A stretch of 64,000 nucleotides of DNA, from assembly GCF_014205255.1 (NCBI RefSeq), contig NZ_JACHNE010000001.1:6200001-6264000 (forward strand), written 5' to 3'. Under the pieces are notes generated by a model. It was not told the origin of the DNA and did not search any database. It saw nothing but the letters and a program-made list of their open reading frames with translations. Shown in pieces: positions 40,963-49,968 of this stretch (position 1 is the first letter of the stretch; each line of letters begins with the position of its first letter). The translations under genes were made by a program, and so were the position numbers. Origin of the DNA: Streptomyces caelestis. Its GTDB lineage: Bacteria > Actinomycetota > Actinomycetes > Streptomycetales > Streptomycetaceae.

Positions 40963-42020
40963 CGGTCCAGCCACCCCGCGGTGTACGTGTCGATCTCCTG
41001 CGTGATCCGGGCCTTGCCCGCCGGGTCCAGGAAGGAGGCCTCGACGGCGTTCTTCGCCAGGTCGGCCAGGCCCCGCTCGTCGAGGTCGAGCAGCCGGGCG
41101 GCGACCGCGTACTCGTTGTCGAGGTCGGTGCCGAACATCGGGGGGTCGTCGGAGTTGATCGTGACGATGACCCCGGCCTCGGCGAACTCCTTGATCGGGT
41201 GCTCGTCGAGTGTGCGGACCGCGCGCGTGGCGATGTTGGAGGTCGGGCACACCTCCAGCGGGATCCGGTGCTCGGCGAGGTGCGCGAGCAGCTTCGGGTC
41301 CTGCGCGGAGCTGGTGCCGTGACCGATGCGCTCGGCTCGCAGATGCGTGAGGGCGTCCCACACCGTCTCCGGGCCGGTGGTCTCGCCGGCGTGCGGTACG
41401 GAGTGCAGCCCGGCGGCGATCGCCCGGTCGAAGTACGGCTTGAACTGCGGCCGCTCCACGCCGACCTCGGGCCCGCCCAGTCCGAAGGAGACCAGGCCCT
41501 CCGGGCGCAGCCGGTCGTCGGTGGCGAGCCGGGTCGTCTCCTCGGCGGCTTCGAGCCCCGCCTCGCCGGGGATGTCGAAGCACCAGCGCAGCACCGTCCC
41601 GAAGTCGGCCTCGGCGGCCTTGCGGGCGTCCTCGATCGCGTCCATGAAGGCGCGTTCGTCGATGCCGCGGCGGGTGGAGGAGAAGGGGGTGATGGTCAGC
41701 TCGGCGTACCGCACCTGCTGCCGGGCCAGGTCACGGGCCACCTCGTAGGTCAGCAGCCGGACGTCCTCCGGGGTGCGGATCAGGTCGACGACCGACAGGT
41801 ACACCTCGATGAAGTGGGCGAAGTCGGTGAAGGAGAAGTAGTCGACCAGGGCTGCGGGGTCGGCCGGAACCTTCGAGTCGGGATGCCGGGCGGCCAGCTC
41901 GGACACGATCCGGGGGGAGGCGGAGCCCACGTGGTGCACGTGCAGTTCGGCCTTGGGCAGACCGGCGACGAAGGCCTTCAGGTCGCGCGGGGCACGGGGG
42001 TCGACGAGATGCTCGGTCAA
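40959..42020 (-). CDS. add: Adenosine deaminase
   Basis: The 353-residue enzyme converts adenosine to inosine. It shows the HxH zinc site (KAELHVHHVGSA), HAGET (SVPHAGETTGP), GHGT (RIGHGTSS) and the SDDPPMFG motif with the catalytic Asp. The usual start is not ATG: TTG at 42020 is preceded by GGGAGGAA, and family similarity begins there (LTEHLVDPRAPRDL). The frame stays open to 42329, but that part reads as non-coding. It is co-transcribed with the downstream GDPD gene. Confidence 0.9.
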   Translation of the reverse strand: MTEHLVDPRAPRDLKAFVAGLPKAELHVHHVGSASPRIVSELAARHPDSKVPADPAALVDYFSFTDFAHFIEVYLSVVDLIRTPEDVRLLTYEVARDLARQQVRYAELTITPFSSTRRGIDERAFMDAIEDARKAAEADFGTVLRWCFDIPGEAGLEAAEETTRLATDDRLRPEGLVSFGLGGPEVGVERPQFKPYFDRAIAAGLHSVPHAGETTGPETVWDALTHLRAERIGHGTSSAQDPKLLAHLAEHRIPLEVCPTSNIATRAVRTLDEHPIKEFAEAGVIVTINSDDPPMFGTDLDNEYAVAARLLDLDERGLADLAKNAVEASFLDPAGKARITQEIDTYTAGWLDR

Positions 42021-42119
42021 GGGTTCCTCCCCGGAACGGCGCCCCTGCCGGCGAGTGGCGGGCGGGGCGCGGGTGATCGGCTGATCGATGACGCGGGTCT
42101 CATCGTAGACACGGGGGCA

Positions 42120-42136
42120 GTGCCCCTGAGGGGCAC
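42120..42136. promoter_or_regulatory. Perfect palindrome in a divergent intergenic region
   Basis: GTGCCCC-TGA-GGGGCAC is a perfect 7-bp inverted repeat midway between the divergent adenosine deaminase and DUF4190 genes. It may be an operator for either. Confidence 0.4.
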
Positions 42137-42256
42137 GGGTCCCTATCGATGTGCGGCTTTGCCGCGTGGGGGCGAGCAGCCCCACGCACCCGCACTGTGG
42201 CACGCACCGAACGGCCCCGTAGCATGGCGGCACGATCGACCCAGGGGGGATGCACC

Positions 42257-42877
42257 ATGACGGACCCGACGCAGTCCGGTGGAGGCGGCGGCCACGATCC
42301 GTGGGCGCCCCCGGAGAACCGGCCGTCACTCGACAAGCAACAGCCCCCCACCGCAGGGCCGCCCCCCGTGCACGACCAGGCCACGGTCACCTCGATGCCG
42401 AGCGCGGGTTTCACCCCACCCACCGGCACGCCACCGTTCGACACCTCGGGCACCGGCGCTGTCCCGCCCCCACCCGCCGCCCCCGGCGGGTACGGCTACC
42501 CCGGCTATCCCCAGGCGGGCTACGGCTGGCCCGGTATGCAGCCGGCCCCCCAGAACGGCCTGGGCATCGCCGCGATGGTGCTGGGCATCGTCTCGTGCAC
42601 GCTCTTCTGTCTGTACGGCGTGGTCTCCCTGGTCACCGGCATCCTCGCGATCGTCTTCGGCATCAAGGGCCGCAGGCGCGCCGAGGCCGGAGTGGCCACC
42701 AACCACGGTCAGGCCCAGGCCGGCCTGATCATGGGCATCATCGGGATCATCCTCGGCATCGCGGTGATCGTCCTGATAGCCGTCGGCATCACGGCCGCGA
42801 TCAACAGCGACGAGCCGTACGACGACCCGTACTACGGCGCCCACGCCCCGGTCGCCACCGCCCCGTCCCACCACTGA
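42257..42877 (+). CDS. DUF4190-type membrane protein
   Basis: The 206-residue protein has a Pro/Gly/Tyr-rich soluble N-terminus (residues 1-95, repeats such as GYGYPGYPQAGYG) followed by two hydrophobic helices (GIAAMVLGIVSCTLFCLYGV, then LIMGIIGIILGIAVIVLIAV) with the DUF4190 core between them (GILAIVFGIKGRRRAEAG). Function unknown. AGGGGGG precedes the ATG by a few bases. It is paralogous to the next gene. Confidence 0.8.
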   Translation: MTDPTQSGGGGGHDPWAPPENRPSLDKQQPPTAGPPPVHDQATVTSMPSAGFTPPTGTPPFDTSGTGAVPPPPAAPGGYGYPGYPQAGYGWPGMQPAPQNGLGIAAMVLGIVSCTLFCLYGVVSLVTGILAIVFGIKGRRRAEAGVATNHGQAQAGLIMGIIGIILGIAVIVLIAVGITAAINSDEPYDDPYYGAHAPVATAPSHH

Positions 42878-42946
42878 AACGGCCGTACTGCGCGGCGGAG
42901 TTGGCCACTACGATTCCCTGGTCTGACAACGGAGGGGAGATCGTCC

Positions 42947-43411
42947 ATGTCCAACACCAATCCCACGCCCGGTGGGTTCGGTCCGCCGTCCCAGCCCCCG
43001 CAGCAGCCGGCCCCCGGCTACGGATATCCGCAGCAGGGCGGCCCCGGCTACGGCTACCCCCAGGGCAGCCCCGGCTACCCGGCCGCGCCGCCCGCGGGCT
43101 ACCCCCAGGCGCCCGGTTACGCGATGCCCGCGCAGCCGAGCAACGGCATGGGAACCACGGGTCTGGTGCTGGGCATCATCGGCGTGGTGTGCAGCGTGAC
43201 CTTCATTCTGTGGTTCTTCGGCGTGATCCTGGGCATCCTGGCGATCATCTTCGGCGCCATCGGCCGGGGCAAGGCCACCCGAGGTGAGGCCACCAACAAG
43301 GGCGCGGCGACCGCCGGGCTGGTCTGCGGCATCATCGCCACCGTCATCCTGCCGCTGCTGGGCTTCCTGCTCTTCGCCAGCATCATGGGCGGGATCGGCG
43401 CGGCTGCCTGA
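42947..43411 (+). CDS. DUF4190-type membrane protein, paralogue
   Basis: The 154-residue protein has the same plan as its neighbour: a Pro/Gly/Tyr-rich N-terminus (PGYGYPQQGGPGYGYPQG) and two helices flanking the DUF4190 core (GVILGILAIIFGAIGRGKAT). The two genes probably arose by tandem duplication. It begins 69 bases after the first. Function unknown. Confidence 0.8.
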   Translation: MSNTNPTPGGFGPPSQPPQQPAPGYGYPQQGGPGYGYPQGSPGYPAAPPAGYPQAPGYAMPAQPSNGMGTTGLVLGIIGVVCSVTFILWFFGVILGILAIIFGAIGRGKATRGEATNKGAATAGLVCGIIATVILPLLGFLLFASIMGGIGAAA

Positions 43412-43427
43412 AGCTGCTGCGTCACGG

Positions 43428-43453
43428 GGGGCCGGCCTCATGGGGCCGGCCCC
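43428..43453. terminator. Bidirectional terminator
   Basis: GGGGCCGGCC (43428-43437) pairs perfectly with GGCCGGCCCC (43444-43453) over a six-base loop, between the convergent DUF4190 and NADAR genes. Confidence 0.75.
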
Positions 43454-43458
43454 TCACC

Positions 43459-44028
43459 TCATGCCCCTCGCAGCCGCTCCCGCGCCTCCATCAGCGCGAA
43501 TCCCAGCAGGTTCGGCCCCCGCCACCGCTCCGGATCCGCCACCGCCTCGTCGTCCGCGGCCAGCCCGATGCCCCACACCCGGTCCACGGGACTCGCCTCG
43601 ACCAGCACCCGCTCGCCTGTGCCCAGCAGAAATCCCCGCAGCTCCGGATGCGCGCCGAATTTGTGGACGCTTCCCTCCACGACGATCCGGAACCGCTCCC
43701 GCTGCCATATCGCCTCGTCGAACCCGCGCACCTGCCGCCCGGCCTTCTTCGCCTCGGCGGGATGCCCGGCGGCGAGCACGGCGCGCTCCGCCGCCGCGTC
43801 TCCGAACAGCCGGGCCTTGCCGGCCATCATCCAGTGCTCGGCGGTCGCGTACTCCACGCCGTCCACCGTGAACGGCGCCGGCCACCACTGGCTCAGGCAG
43901 CTCGCCCCGACCCGGCCGTCCGGCCGCGGCCGGTGCCCCCAGAAATGCAGATACCTGACCCTCGCGCCGGCGCGGACCGCCCTGATCAAGGCGTCCAAGG
44001 AGCCGACCGCCCCCGTGATCTCCTCCAT
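43459..44028 (-). CDS. NADAR family protein (YbiA/RibX-like)
   Basis: The protein of about 189 residues has the NADAR fold motifs: YLHFWGHRPR, CLSQWWPAPFTVDGVEYATA, EHWMMAGKARLFGD and WGIGLAADDEA near the end. The family cleaves N-glycosidic bonds, for example in riboflavin precursors or ADP-ribosylated guanine. The ATG at 44028 is my choice; a GTG at 44058 is possible. It is divergent from the aldehyde dehydrogenase operon and shares its promoter region. Confidence 0.82.
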   Translation of the reverse strand: MEEITGAVGSLDALIRAVRAGARVRYLHFWGHRPRPDGRVGASCLSQWWPAPFTVDGVEYATAEHWMMAGKARLFGDAAAERAVLAAGHPAEAKKAGRQVRGFDEAIWQRERFRIVVEGSVHKFGAHPELRGFLLGTGERVLVEASPVDRVWGIGLAADDEAVADPERWRGPNLLGFALMEARERLRGA

Positions 44029-44123
44029 GCCCGCGAGTCTGGCACGCACCACTGACACACCGTCGTGCCTTTTCGCGGCGGACTCGACACCTGGCCGACA
44101 GATTCCGTCGCGTAACCAAAAAT

Positions 44124-44144
44124 CAACAACGGAATCCCTTGTTG
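44124..44144. promoter_or_regulatory. Candidate Lrp operator, site 2
   Basis: A near-perfect 21-bp palindrome, CAACAA-N-GGA-N-TCC-N-TTGTTG, lies 85 bases upstream of the second aldehyde dehydrogenase ATG. Its right half and flank (44131-44150) match 36841-36860 upstream of lrp at 16 of 20 positions. This is the best operator candidate in the window. Confidence 0.55.
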
Positions 44145-44228
44145 CAGTGGCATCCCTCTGTCAGGATCGGCACTCAAATCGAGCCTGAGCCACGCCGGCC
44201 CCACCACGGGGACACGGAGGAGAGCGAC

Positions 44229-45764
44229 ATGCACAACCCGGGCAACGCCACCCCGGACCGATTCCCGGCCGAGGCGCGCTTCGAGGAGGGCGCCCAGTTC
44301 ATCGCCGGCCGCCTGAGCAGGGGCACCTCCGGCCGCACGCACGCGGTCGTCGACCCGGCGTCGGGCGAGGAAGTGCTCCGCTACGAACTGGCCGGCACGG
44401 CCGACGTCGACCGGGCCGTCGCAGCCGCCCGCGAGGCCTTCCCGGGCTGGGCGGGAGCCACGCCCGGCGAGCGTTCCGACGCCCTGCACCGGTTCGCCGC
44501 GGTCCTGGCCGACCACGCCGAGGACTTCGCCCGTGCCGAGTCGCTCCAGTGCGGCAAGCCGCTGAAGCTGAGCCGGGGGTTCGACGTCCCGGGGACGATC
44601 GACAACACCGCCTTCTTCGCCGGTGCCGCGCGGCTTCTGCAGGGCCAGTCCGCCGGTGAGTACTCCGGGGACCACACGTCGTACCTCAGGCGCGAGCCCA
44701 TCGGCGTCGTCGGTTCCGTCGCGCCCTGGAACTACCCCCTCCAGATGGCCGCCTGGAAGGTCCTGCCGGCGATCGCGGCGGGCAACACCATCGTCCTCAA
44801 GCCCGCCGAGCTCACCCCGCTGACCTCGCTGCTCTTCGCCCGGGCGGCCACGGACGCCGGGATCCCGGACGGTGTGATCAACATCGTCACCGGCACCGGC
44901 AAGGAGGCCGGTGAGCACCTCGTCGGCCATCCCGACGTCGCCATGACCTCCTTCACCGGCTCCACCGCCGTGGGCAGGCGTGTCGCCGAGATCGCCACCG
45001 CCACCGTCAAGCGCCTCCACCTGGAGCTCGGCGGCAAGGCGCCTTTCGTGGTCTTCGACGACGCCGACCTGGAGGCCGCCGCCCACGGTGCGGTCGCCGG
45101 CGCGCTCATCAACACCGGGCAGGACTGCACGGCCGCCACGCGCGCGTACGTGCAGCGGCCGCTGTACGACGCCTTCGTGGAACGGACGGCGGCGCTCATG
45201 GAGACCGTCCGGCTCGGCGACCCCTTCGCCCCCGGCACCGACCTCGGCCCGCTGATCTCGCACGTCCAGCGCGACCGGGTCGCCGGTTTCGTCGACCGGG
45301 CGCGCGCCTACGCGCGCGTGGTGACCGGCGGAGAAGCGCCAGGGGGGCAGCTGGCCAAGGGCGCCTACTACCGGCCCACCCTGATCGCCGACGCACCGCA
45401 GGACAGCGAGGTCGTCCAGTCCGAGATCTTCGGACCGGTCCTGGTCGTGCTGCCCTTCGACACCGACGACGAGGGCATCGCGCTCGCCAACGACACCCCG
45501 TACGGGCTCGCCGCCTCCGCCTGGAGCCGGGACGTGTACCGGGCGAACCGGGCCACGCGCGAGATCAAGGCGGGCTGCGTGTGGGTCAACGACCACATCC
45601 CGATCATCAGCGAGATGCCGCACGGCGGCTACAAGTCCTCCGGCTACGGCAAGGACATGTCCGCATACTCGTTCGAGGAGTACACGCAGATCAAGCACGT
45701 CATGTTCGACAACACCGCGGTGGCCGTGAAGGACTGGCACCGCACCGTCTTCGGGGACCGATAG
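44229..45764 (+). CDS. Aldehyde dehydrogenase, aminobutyraldehyde type (second copy)
   Basis: The 511-residue enzyme has the nucleotide site (VAPWNYPLQMAAWKVLPAIA), catalytic Glu in LELGGKAP and Cys in NTGQDCTAATRA, like the first copy at 36972. It leads an operon with the PotD, PotA, PotB and PotC-type genes, so its substrate is likely an aminoaldehyde from polyamines. I chose the ATG giving MHNPGNATPD, preceded by GGAGAGCGAC. It is controlled from the divergent region carrying operator site 2. Confidence 0.9.
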   Translation: MHNPGNATPDRFPAEARFEEGAQFIAGRLSRGTSGRTHAVVDPASGEEVLRYELAGTADVDRAVAAAREAFPGWAGATPGERSDALHRFAAVLADHAEDFARAESLQCGKPLKLSRGFDVPGTIDNTAFFAGAARLLQGQSAGEYSGDHTSYLRREPIGVVGSVAPWNYPLQMAAWKVLPAIAAGNTIVLKPAELTPLTSLLFARAATDAGIPDGVINIVTGTGKEAGEHLVGHPDVAMTSFTGSTAVGRRVAEIATATVKRLHLELGGKAPFVVFDDADLEAAAHGAVAGALINTGQDCTAATRAYVQRPLYDAFVERTAALMETVRLGDPFAPGTDLGPLISHVQRDRVAGFVDRARAYARVVTGGEAPGGQLAKGAYYRPTLIADAPQDSEVVQSEIFGPVLVVLPFDTDDEGIALANDTPYGLAASAWSRDVYRANRATREIKAGCVWVNDHIPIISEMPHGGYKSSGYGKDMSAYSFEEYTQIKHVMFDNTAVAVKDWHRTVFGDR

Positions 45765-45820
45765 TCGTCTGCAGGCCGCCTGACCAACGGCCGCCCACCC
45801 TCCGAAAGGGCACCACGCGC

Positions 45821-47068
45821 ATGGAGCAGTACGAGCCCGACCGCCTGTCCCCGGCCCAAGTGGCCGCCATGCGGCGCAGTCTCAGGAACGGCAGGGCCGC
45901 CCTCACCCGGCGGTCGCTGCTGCGCGCCTCCGCGGGCGGCGCGCTCGCGGCCGGCGGACTCGGGACGCTGAGCGCCTGCGGCATCCCGGCGGCGGGCCAG
46001 TCGCAGGGCGGCGTCCCGGCGGAGGACCGCTCGGCCAAGGAGAAGACCGTGAGCTTCTCCAACTGGACCGAGTACATGGACGTCGACGACAGCGGCAAGC
46101 ACCACCCGACGCTGGAGCAGTTCACCAAACGCACCGGCGTCAAGGTCAAGTACACCGAGGACATCAACGACAACAACGAGTTCTTCGGCAAGATCAAGCC
46201 GCAGCTCGCCGCGGGCCAGGACACCGGCCGCGACATCATCGTCCTCACCGACTGGCTGGCCGGCCGCCTGATCCGCCTGGGCTGGGTGCAGAAGCTCGAC
46301 CCGGCCAACCTGCCGCACGCCTACGCCAACCTGTCGGCCCAGTTCCGCAGCCCCGACTGGGACCCGGGCCGCGCCTACTCCTACGTCTGGCAGGGCATCT
46401 CGACCGTCATCGCGTACAACAAGAAGGCGCTCGACGGCGTCGAGGTGAAGTCGATATCCGACCTGCTCGACAACCCCAAGCTCAAGGGGCGCGTCGGCTT
46501 CCTGTCGGAGATGCGCGACAGCGTCGGCATGACGCTGCTCGACATGGGCAAGGACCCGGCGGACTTCACCGCCGACGACTACGACGCGGCCATCGCCCGG
46601 CTCCAGAAGGCCGTCGACAAGGGCCAGATCCGCCGCTTCACCGGCAACGACTACACCTCCGACCTGACCAGCGGCGACTTCGCGGCCTGCGTCGCCTGGG
46701 CCGGGGACGTGGTCCAGCTCAAGGCGGACAGCCCGGACATCGACTTCCTCATCCCGGACAGCGGCTACATGACGTCGACCGACAACCTGCTGATTCCCAA
46801 CAAAGCCCGCCACAAGACGAACGCCGAGCGGCTCATCGACTTCTACTACGAGCCGAAGCCGGCCGCCGAACTCGCCGCGTACATCAACTACGTGTGCCCC
46901 GTCGACGGCGTGAAGGCCGAACTGGCGAAGATCGACGAGGACGCGGCGAACAACCCGCTGATCATCCCCGACAAGGCCATGGCCGCCAAGTCGCACGCCT
47001 TCCGCTCGCTGAGCTCGAAGGAAGAGACCGAGTTCGAAGAGAAGTTCGCGAAGCTGACGGGGGCGTGA
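45821..47068 (+). CDS. Polyamine ABC transporter substrate-binding lipoprotein (PotD-type)
   Basis: The 415-residue protein has an unusual N-terminus: about 28 cytoplasmic residues, a twin-arginine (LTRRSLLRAS, R30-R31) and a lipobox (LSAC, C53), so it may be exported by Tat as a lipoprotein. The type II binding domain follows (VSFSNWTEYMDVDD, IIVLTDWLAGRLI, YVWQGISTVIAYNKKAL). It belongs to the spermidine/putrescine group. Located 56 bases after the aldehyde dehydrogenase. Confidence 0.88.
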   Translation: MEQYEPDRLSPAQVAAMRRSLRNGRAALTRRSLLRASAGGALAAGGLGTLSACGIPAAGQSQGGVPAEDRSAKEKTVSFSNWTEYMDVDDSGKHHPTLEQFTKRTGVKVKYTEDINDNNEFFGKIKPQLAAGQDTGRDIIVLTDWLAGRLIRLGWVQKLDPANLPHAYANLSAQFRSPDWDPGRAYSYVWQGISTVIAYNKKALDGVEVKSISDLLDNPKLKGRVGFLSEMRDSVGMTLLDMGKDPADFTADDYDAAIARLQKAVDKGQIRRFTGNDYTSDLTSGDFAACVAWAGDVVQLKADSPDIDFLIPDSGYMTSTDNLLIPNKARHKTNAERLIDFYYEPKPAAELAAYINYVCPVDGVKAELAKIDEDAANNPLIIPDKAMAAKSHAFRSLSSKEETEFEEKFAKLTGA

Positions 47069-47074
47069 CCCAGG

Positions 47075-48220
47075 ATGACGAACAAGACAGACCCCACCGG
47101 CGACGTCCGCCTGACAGGCATATCCAAGACCTACGGCGCCTTCACCGCCGTCCATCCGCTCGACCTGACCGTCCCGCAGGGCTCCTTCTTCGCCCTGCTC
47201 GGCGCCTCCGGCTGCGGCAAGACCACCACCCTGCGCATGATCGCCGGCCTGGAGGAACCTTCCGCCGGCACCGTCTTCCTGGGCGACCAGGACGTGACGT
47301 CCCTCCCGCCGTACAAGCGGCCGGTGAACACGGTCTTCCAGTCGTACGCCCTCTTCCCGCACCTCGACATCTTCGAGAACGTCGCCTTCGGCCTGCGCCG
47401 GCGCGGCCTGAAATCGGTGAAGAAGCAGGTCGATGAGATGCTCGACCTCGTCCAGCTCGGTGAGCAGGCCCGCAAGAAGCCGCATCAGCTCTCCGGCGGC
47501 CAGCAGCAGCGCGTCGCCGTGGCCCGGGCGCTGATCAACCACCCCAAGGTGCTCCTGCTCGACGAGCCGCTCGGCGCCCTCGACCTGAAGCTGCGCCGCC
47601 AGATGCAGCTGGAGCTCAAGCGCATCCAGACCGAGGTCGGCATCACCTTCATCCACGTCACGCACGACCAGGAGGAGGCCATGACCATGGCCGACACGGT
47701 CGCCGTGATGAACGCGGGCCGCGTCGAGCAGCTCGGCTCGCCGGCCGACCTCTACGAGAACCCGCGCACCACCTTCGTCGCCAACTTCCTCGGCACCTCC
47801 AACTTCATCGAGGCCGAGGTCGACTCCAAGAGCGGCGAGGAGATCGTGCTGAAGGCGGGCGGCGGCAAGCTCGTCCTACCCGAGGCCCGGTGCGGCGCCC
47901 CCACGACGGCCGGCGGCAAGGTGCTGGTCGGCGTCCGCCCGGAGAAGATCTCCCTCACCCACGCCGACGACGCCGGCGAGATACCCGAGGGCCGCAACCG
48001 CATCACCGGCCGGATAGCCGACTCCAGCTTCATCGGCGTCTCGACCCAGTACGTCGTCGACAGCCCGGTCTGTACCGACTTCGAGGTCTACGCCCAGAAC
48101 ATCGACCGCGACCCGCGGCTCGTGCCCGGCGCCGAGGTCGTCCTGCACTGGAACCCGGCCCACACCTTCGGCCTGGACGCCGCCCAGGACGCCGGCGCCG
48201 GAGTGGAAGAGGCGGCCTGA
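47075..48220 (+). CDS. Polyamine ABC transporter ATP-binding protein (PotA-type)
   Basis: The 381-residue ATPase has Walker A GASGCGKTT, the Q-loop (VFQSYALFPHLDIFENV), signature LSGGQQQRVA, Walker B LLLDEPLGALD and the switch His (VTHDQEE). A C-terminal TOBE domain (from residue 240) includes GVRPEKISL. It begins six bases after the PotD stop and overlaps the next ATG by one base. Confidence 0.92.
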   Translation: MTNKTDPTGDVRLTGISKTYGAFTAVHPLDLTVPQGSFFALLGASGCGKTTTLRMIAGLEEPSAGTVFLGDQDVTSLPPYKRPVNTVFQSYALFPHLDIFENVAFGLRRRGLKSVKKQVDEMLDLVQLGEQARKKPHQLSGGQQQRVAVARALINHPKVLLLDEPLGALDLKLRRQMQLELKRIQTEVGITFIHVTHDQEEAMTMADTVAVMNAGRVEQLGSPADLYENPRTTFVANFLGTSNFIEAEVDSKSGEEIVLKAGGGKLVLPEARCGAPTTAGGKVLVGVRPEKISLTHADDAGEIPEGRNRITGRIADSSFIGVSTQYVVDSPVCTDFEVYAQNIDRDPRLVPGAEVVLHWNPAHTFGLDAAQDAGAGVEEAA

Positions 48221-49149
48221 TGTCGACACTCACCGAGGCGCCACCGCCGCTCGCACCACGAGCCCCCGAGCCGCAACCCCCGAAGCGCAGGGGCCGCTGG
48301 ACCCCGTACTGGCTGCTGCTCCCCGGCATCCTCTGGCTGCTGGTGTTCTTCGCGCTGCCGATGATCTACCAGGCCTCCACGTCCGTGCAGACGGGCTCCC
48401 TGGAGGAGGGCTACAAGGTCACCTGGCACTTCGCCACGTACTGGGACGCGCTGTCCGCGTACGGGCCGCAGTTCGTCCGGTCCGTGCTCTACGCGGGCAC
48501 CGCCACGATCCTGTGCCTCCTGCTCGGCTACCCGCTCGCGTATCTGATCGCCTTCCGCGCGGGCCGCTGGCGGAACCTGATCATGATCCTGGTGATCGCG
48601 CCGTTCTTCACCAGCTTCCTGATCCGCACCCTCGCCTGGAAGACGATCCTCGCGGACGGCGGCCCGCTCGTCGGCGCGCTCGACACGCTGCACGTCCTGG
48701 ACGTCACCAGCTGGCTCGGCTGGACCGCCGGCGACCGGGTCCTCGCCACGCCGCTCGCGGTGGTCTGCGGACTGACGTACAACTTCCTGCCGTTCATGAT
48801 CCTGCCGCTCTACACCTCGCTGGAGCGGATCGACGGCCGGCTCCACGAGGCCGCCGGTGATCTGTACGCCCGTCCCTGGACGACCTTCCGCAAGGTCACC
48901 TTCCCGCTGTCGATGCCGGGTGTCGTCTCCGGCACGCTGCTCACCTTCATCCCGGCCACCGGCGACTACGTCAACGCCGATCTGCTCGGCTCCACGGACA
49001 CCCGCATGGTCGGCAACGTCATCCAGACACAGTTCCTCAGAGTGCTCGACTACCCGACGGCCGCGGCGCTCTCCTTCATCCTCATGGCGGCCATTCTCCT
49101 CATGGTCACCCTCTACATCCGCAGGTCCGGGACGGAGGATCTGGTCTAA
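48220..49149 (+). CDS. Polyamine ABC transporter permease (PotB-type)
   Basis: The 309-residue protein has six helices, starting WLLLPGILWLLVFFALPMIY, and the EAA loop (LHEAAGDLYARPWTTFRKVT). It is one of two permease subunits. ATG overlaps the PotA stop, and the next gene starts directly after its TAA, so all are translated together. Confidence 0.9.
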   Translation: MSTLTEAPPPLAPRAPEPQPPKRRGRWTPYWLLLPGILWLLVFFALPMIYQASTSVQTGSLEEGYKVTWHFATYWDALSAYGPQFVRSVLYAGTATILCLLLGYPLAYLIAFRAGRWRNLIMILVIAPFFTSFLIRTLAWKTILADGGPLVGALDTLHVLDVTSWLGWTAGDRVLATPLAVVCGLTYNFLPFMILPLYTSLERIDGRLHEAAGDLYARPWTTFRKVTFPLSMPGVVSGTLLTFIPATGDYVNADLLGSTDTRMVGNVIQTQFLRVLDYPTAAALSFILMAAILLMVTLYIRRSGTEDLV

Positions 49150-49950
49150 ATGCCCTTCGTCAACTGGCTCAAGAGAAATCTCGTCGTCATCGCGGGACTC
49201 CTGACGCTCGGCTATCTGCTCCTGCCGAACGTCATCGTCACGGTGTTCTCCTTCAACAAACCGAAGGGGCGCTTCAACTACGAGTGGCAGCAGTTCTCGC
49301 TGGACGCCTGGAAGGACCCCTGCGGGGTCTCCGACCTGTGCGGCTCGCTGTCGGTCAGTCTCCAGATCGCGTTCTGGGCGACCCTCGGCGCCACCCTCCT
49401 CGGCACGCTCATCGCCTTCGCCCTGGTCCGCTACCGGTTCCGCGCCCGCGGCGCCGTGAACTCGCTGATCTTCCTGCCGATGGCGATGCCCGAGGTCGTC
49501 ATGGCCGCCTCGCTGCTCACCCTGTTCCTCAACATGGGCGCCCAGCTGGGCTTCTGGACGATCCTCATCGCGCACATCATGTTCTGCCTGAGTTTCGTGG
49601 TCACGGCCGTCAAGGCGCGCGTGATGTCGATGGACCCGAAACTGGAGGAGGCGGCGCGGGACCTGTACGCGGGCCCGTTCCAGACCTTCGTCCGGGTCAC
49701 CCTGCCGATCGCGGCGCCGGGAATCGCGGCGGGCGCGCTGCTCGCCTTCGCCCTCTCCTTCGACGACTTCATCATCACGAACTTCAACGCGGGCTCGACC
49801 GTCACGTTCCCGATGTTCGTCTGGGGCTCGGCACAGCGCGGAACGCCCGTGCAGATCAACGTCATCGGTACGGCCATGTTCCTCGTCGCCGTGCTGCTGG
49901 TCCTGGCCTCGATGGCCGTCGGTAATCGCCGTAACAGACAAAAGGCATGA
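49150..49950 (+). CDS. Polyamine ABC transporter permease (PotC-type)
   Basis: The 266-residue protein has six helices (LVVIAGLLTLGYLLLPNVIV first) and the EAA loop (LEEAARDLYAGPFQTFVRVT). It is the partner of the PotB-type permease. Its ATG abuts the upstream stop without spacing. The flavoenzyme gene follows after 18 bases. Confidence 0.9.
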   Translation: MPFVNWLKRNLVVIAGLLTLGYLLLPNVIVTVFSFNKPKGRFNYEWQQFSLDAWKDPCGVSDLCGSLSVSLQIAFWATLGATLLGTLIAFALVRYRFRARGAVNSLIFLPMAMPEVVMAASLLTLFLNMGAQLGFWTILIAHIMFCLSFVVTAVKARVMSMDPKLEEAARDLYAGPFQTFVRVTLPIAAPGIAAGALLAFALSFDDFIITNFNAGSTVTFPMFVWGSAQRGTPVQINVIGTAMFLVAVLLVLASMAVGNRRNRQKA

Positions 49951-49968
49951 CTGTAGGGAGTTGAAATC

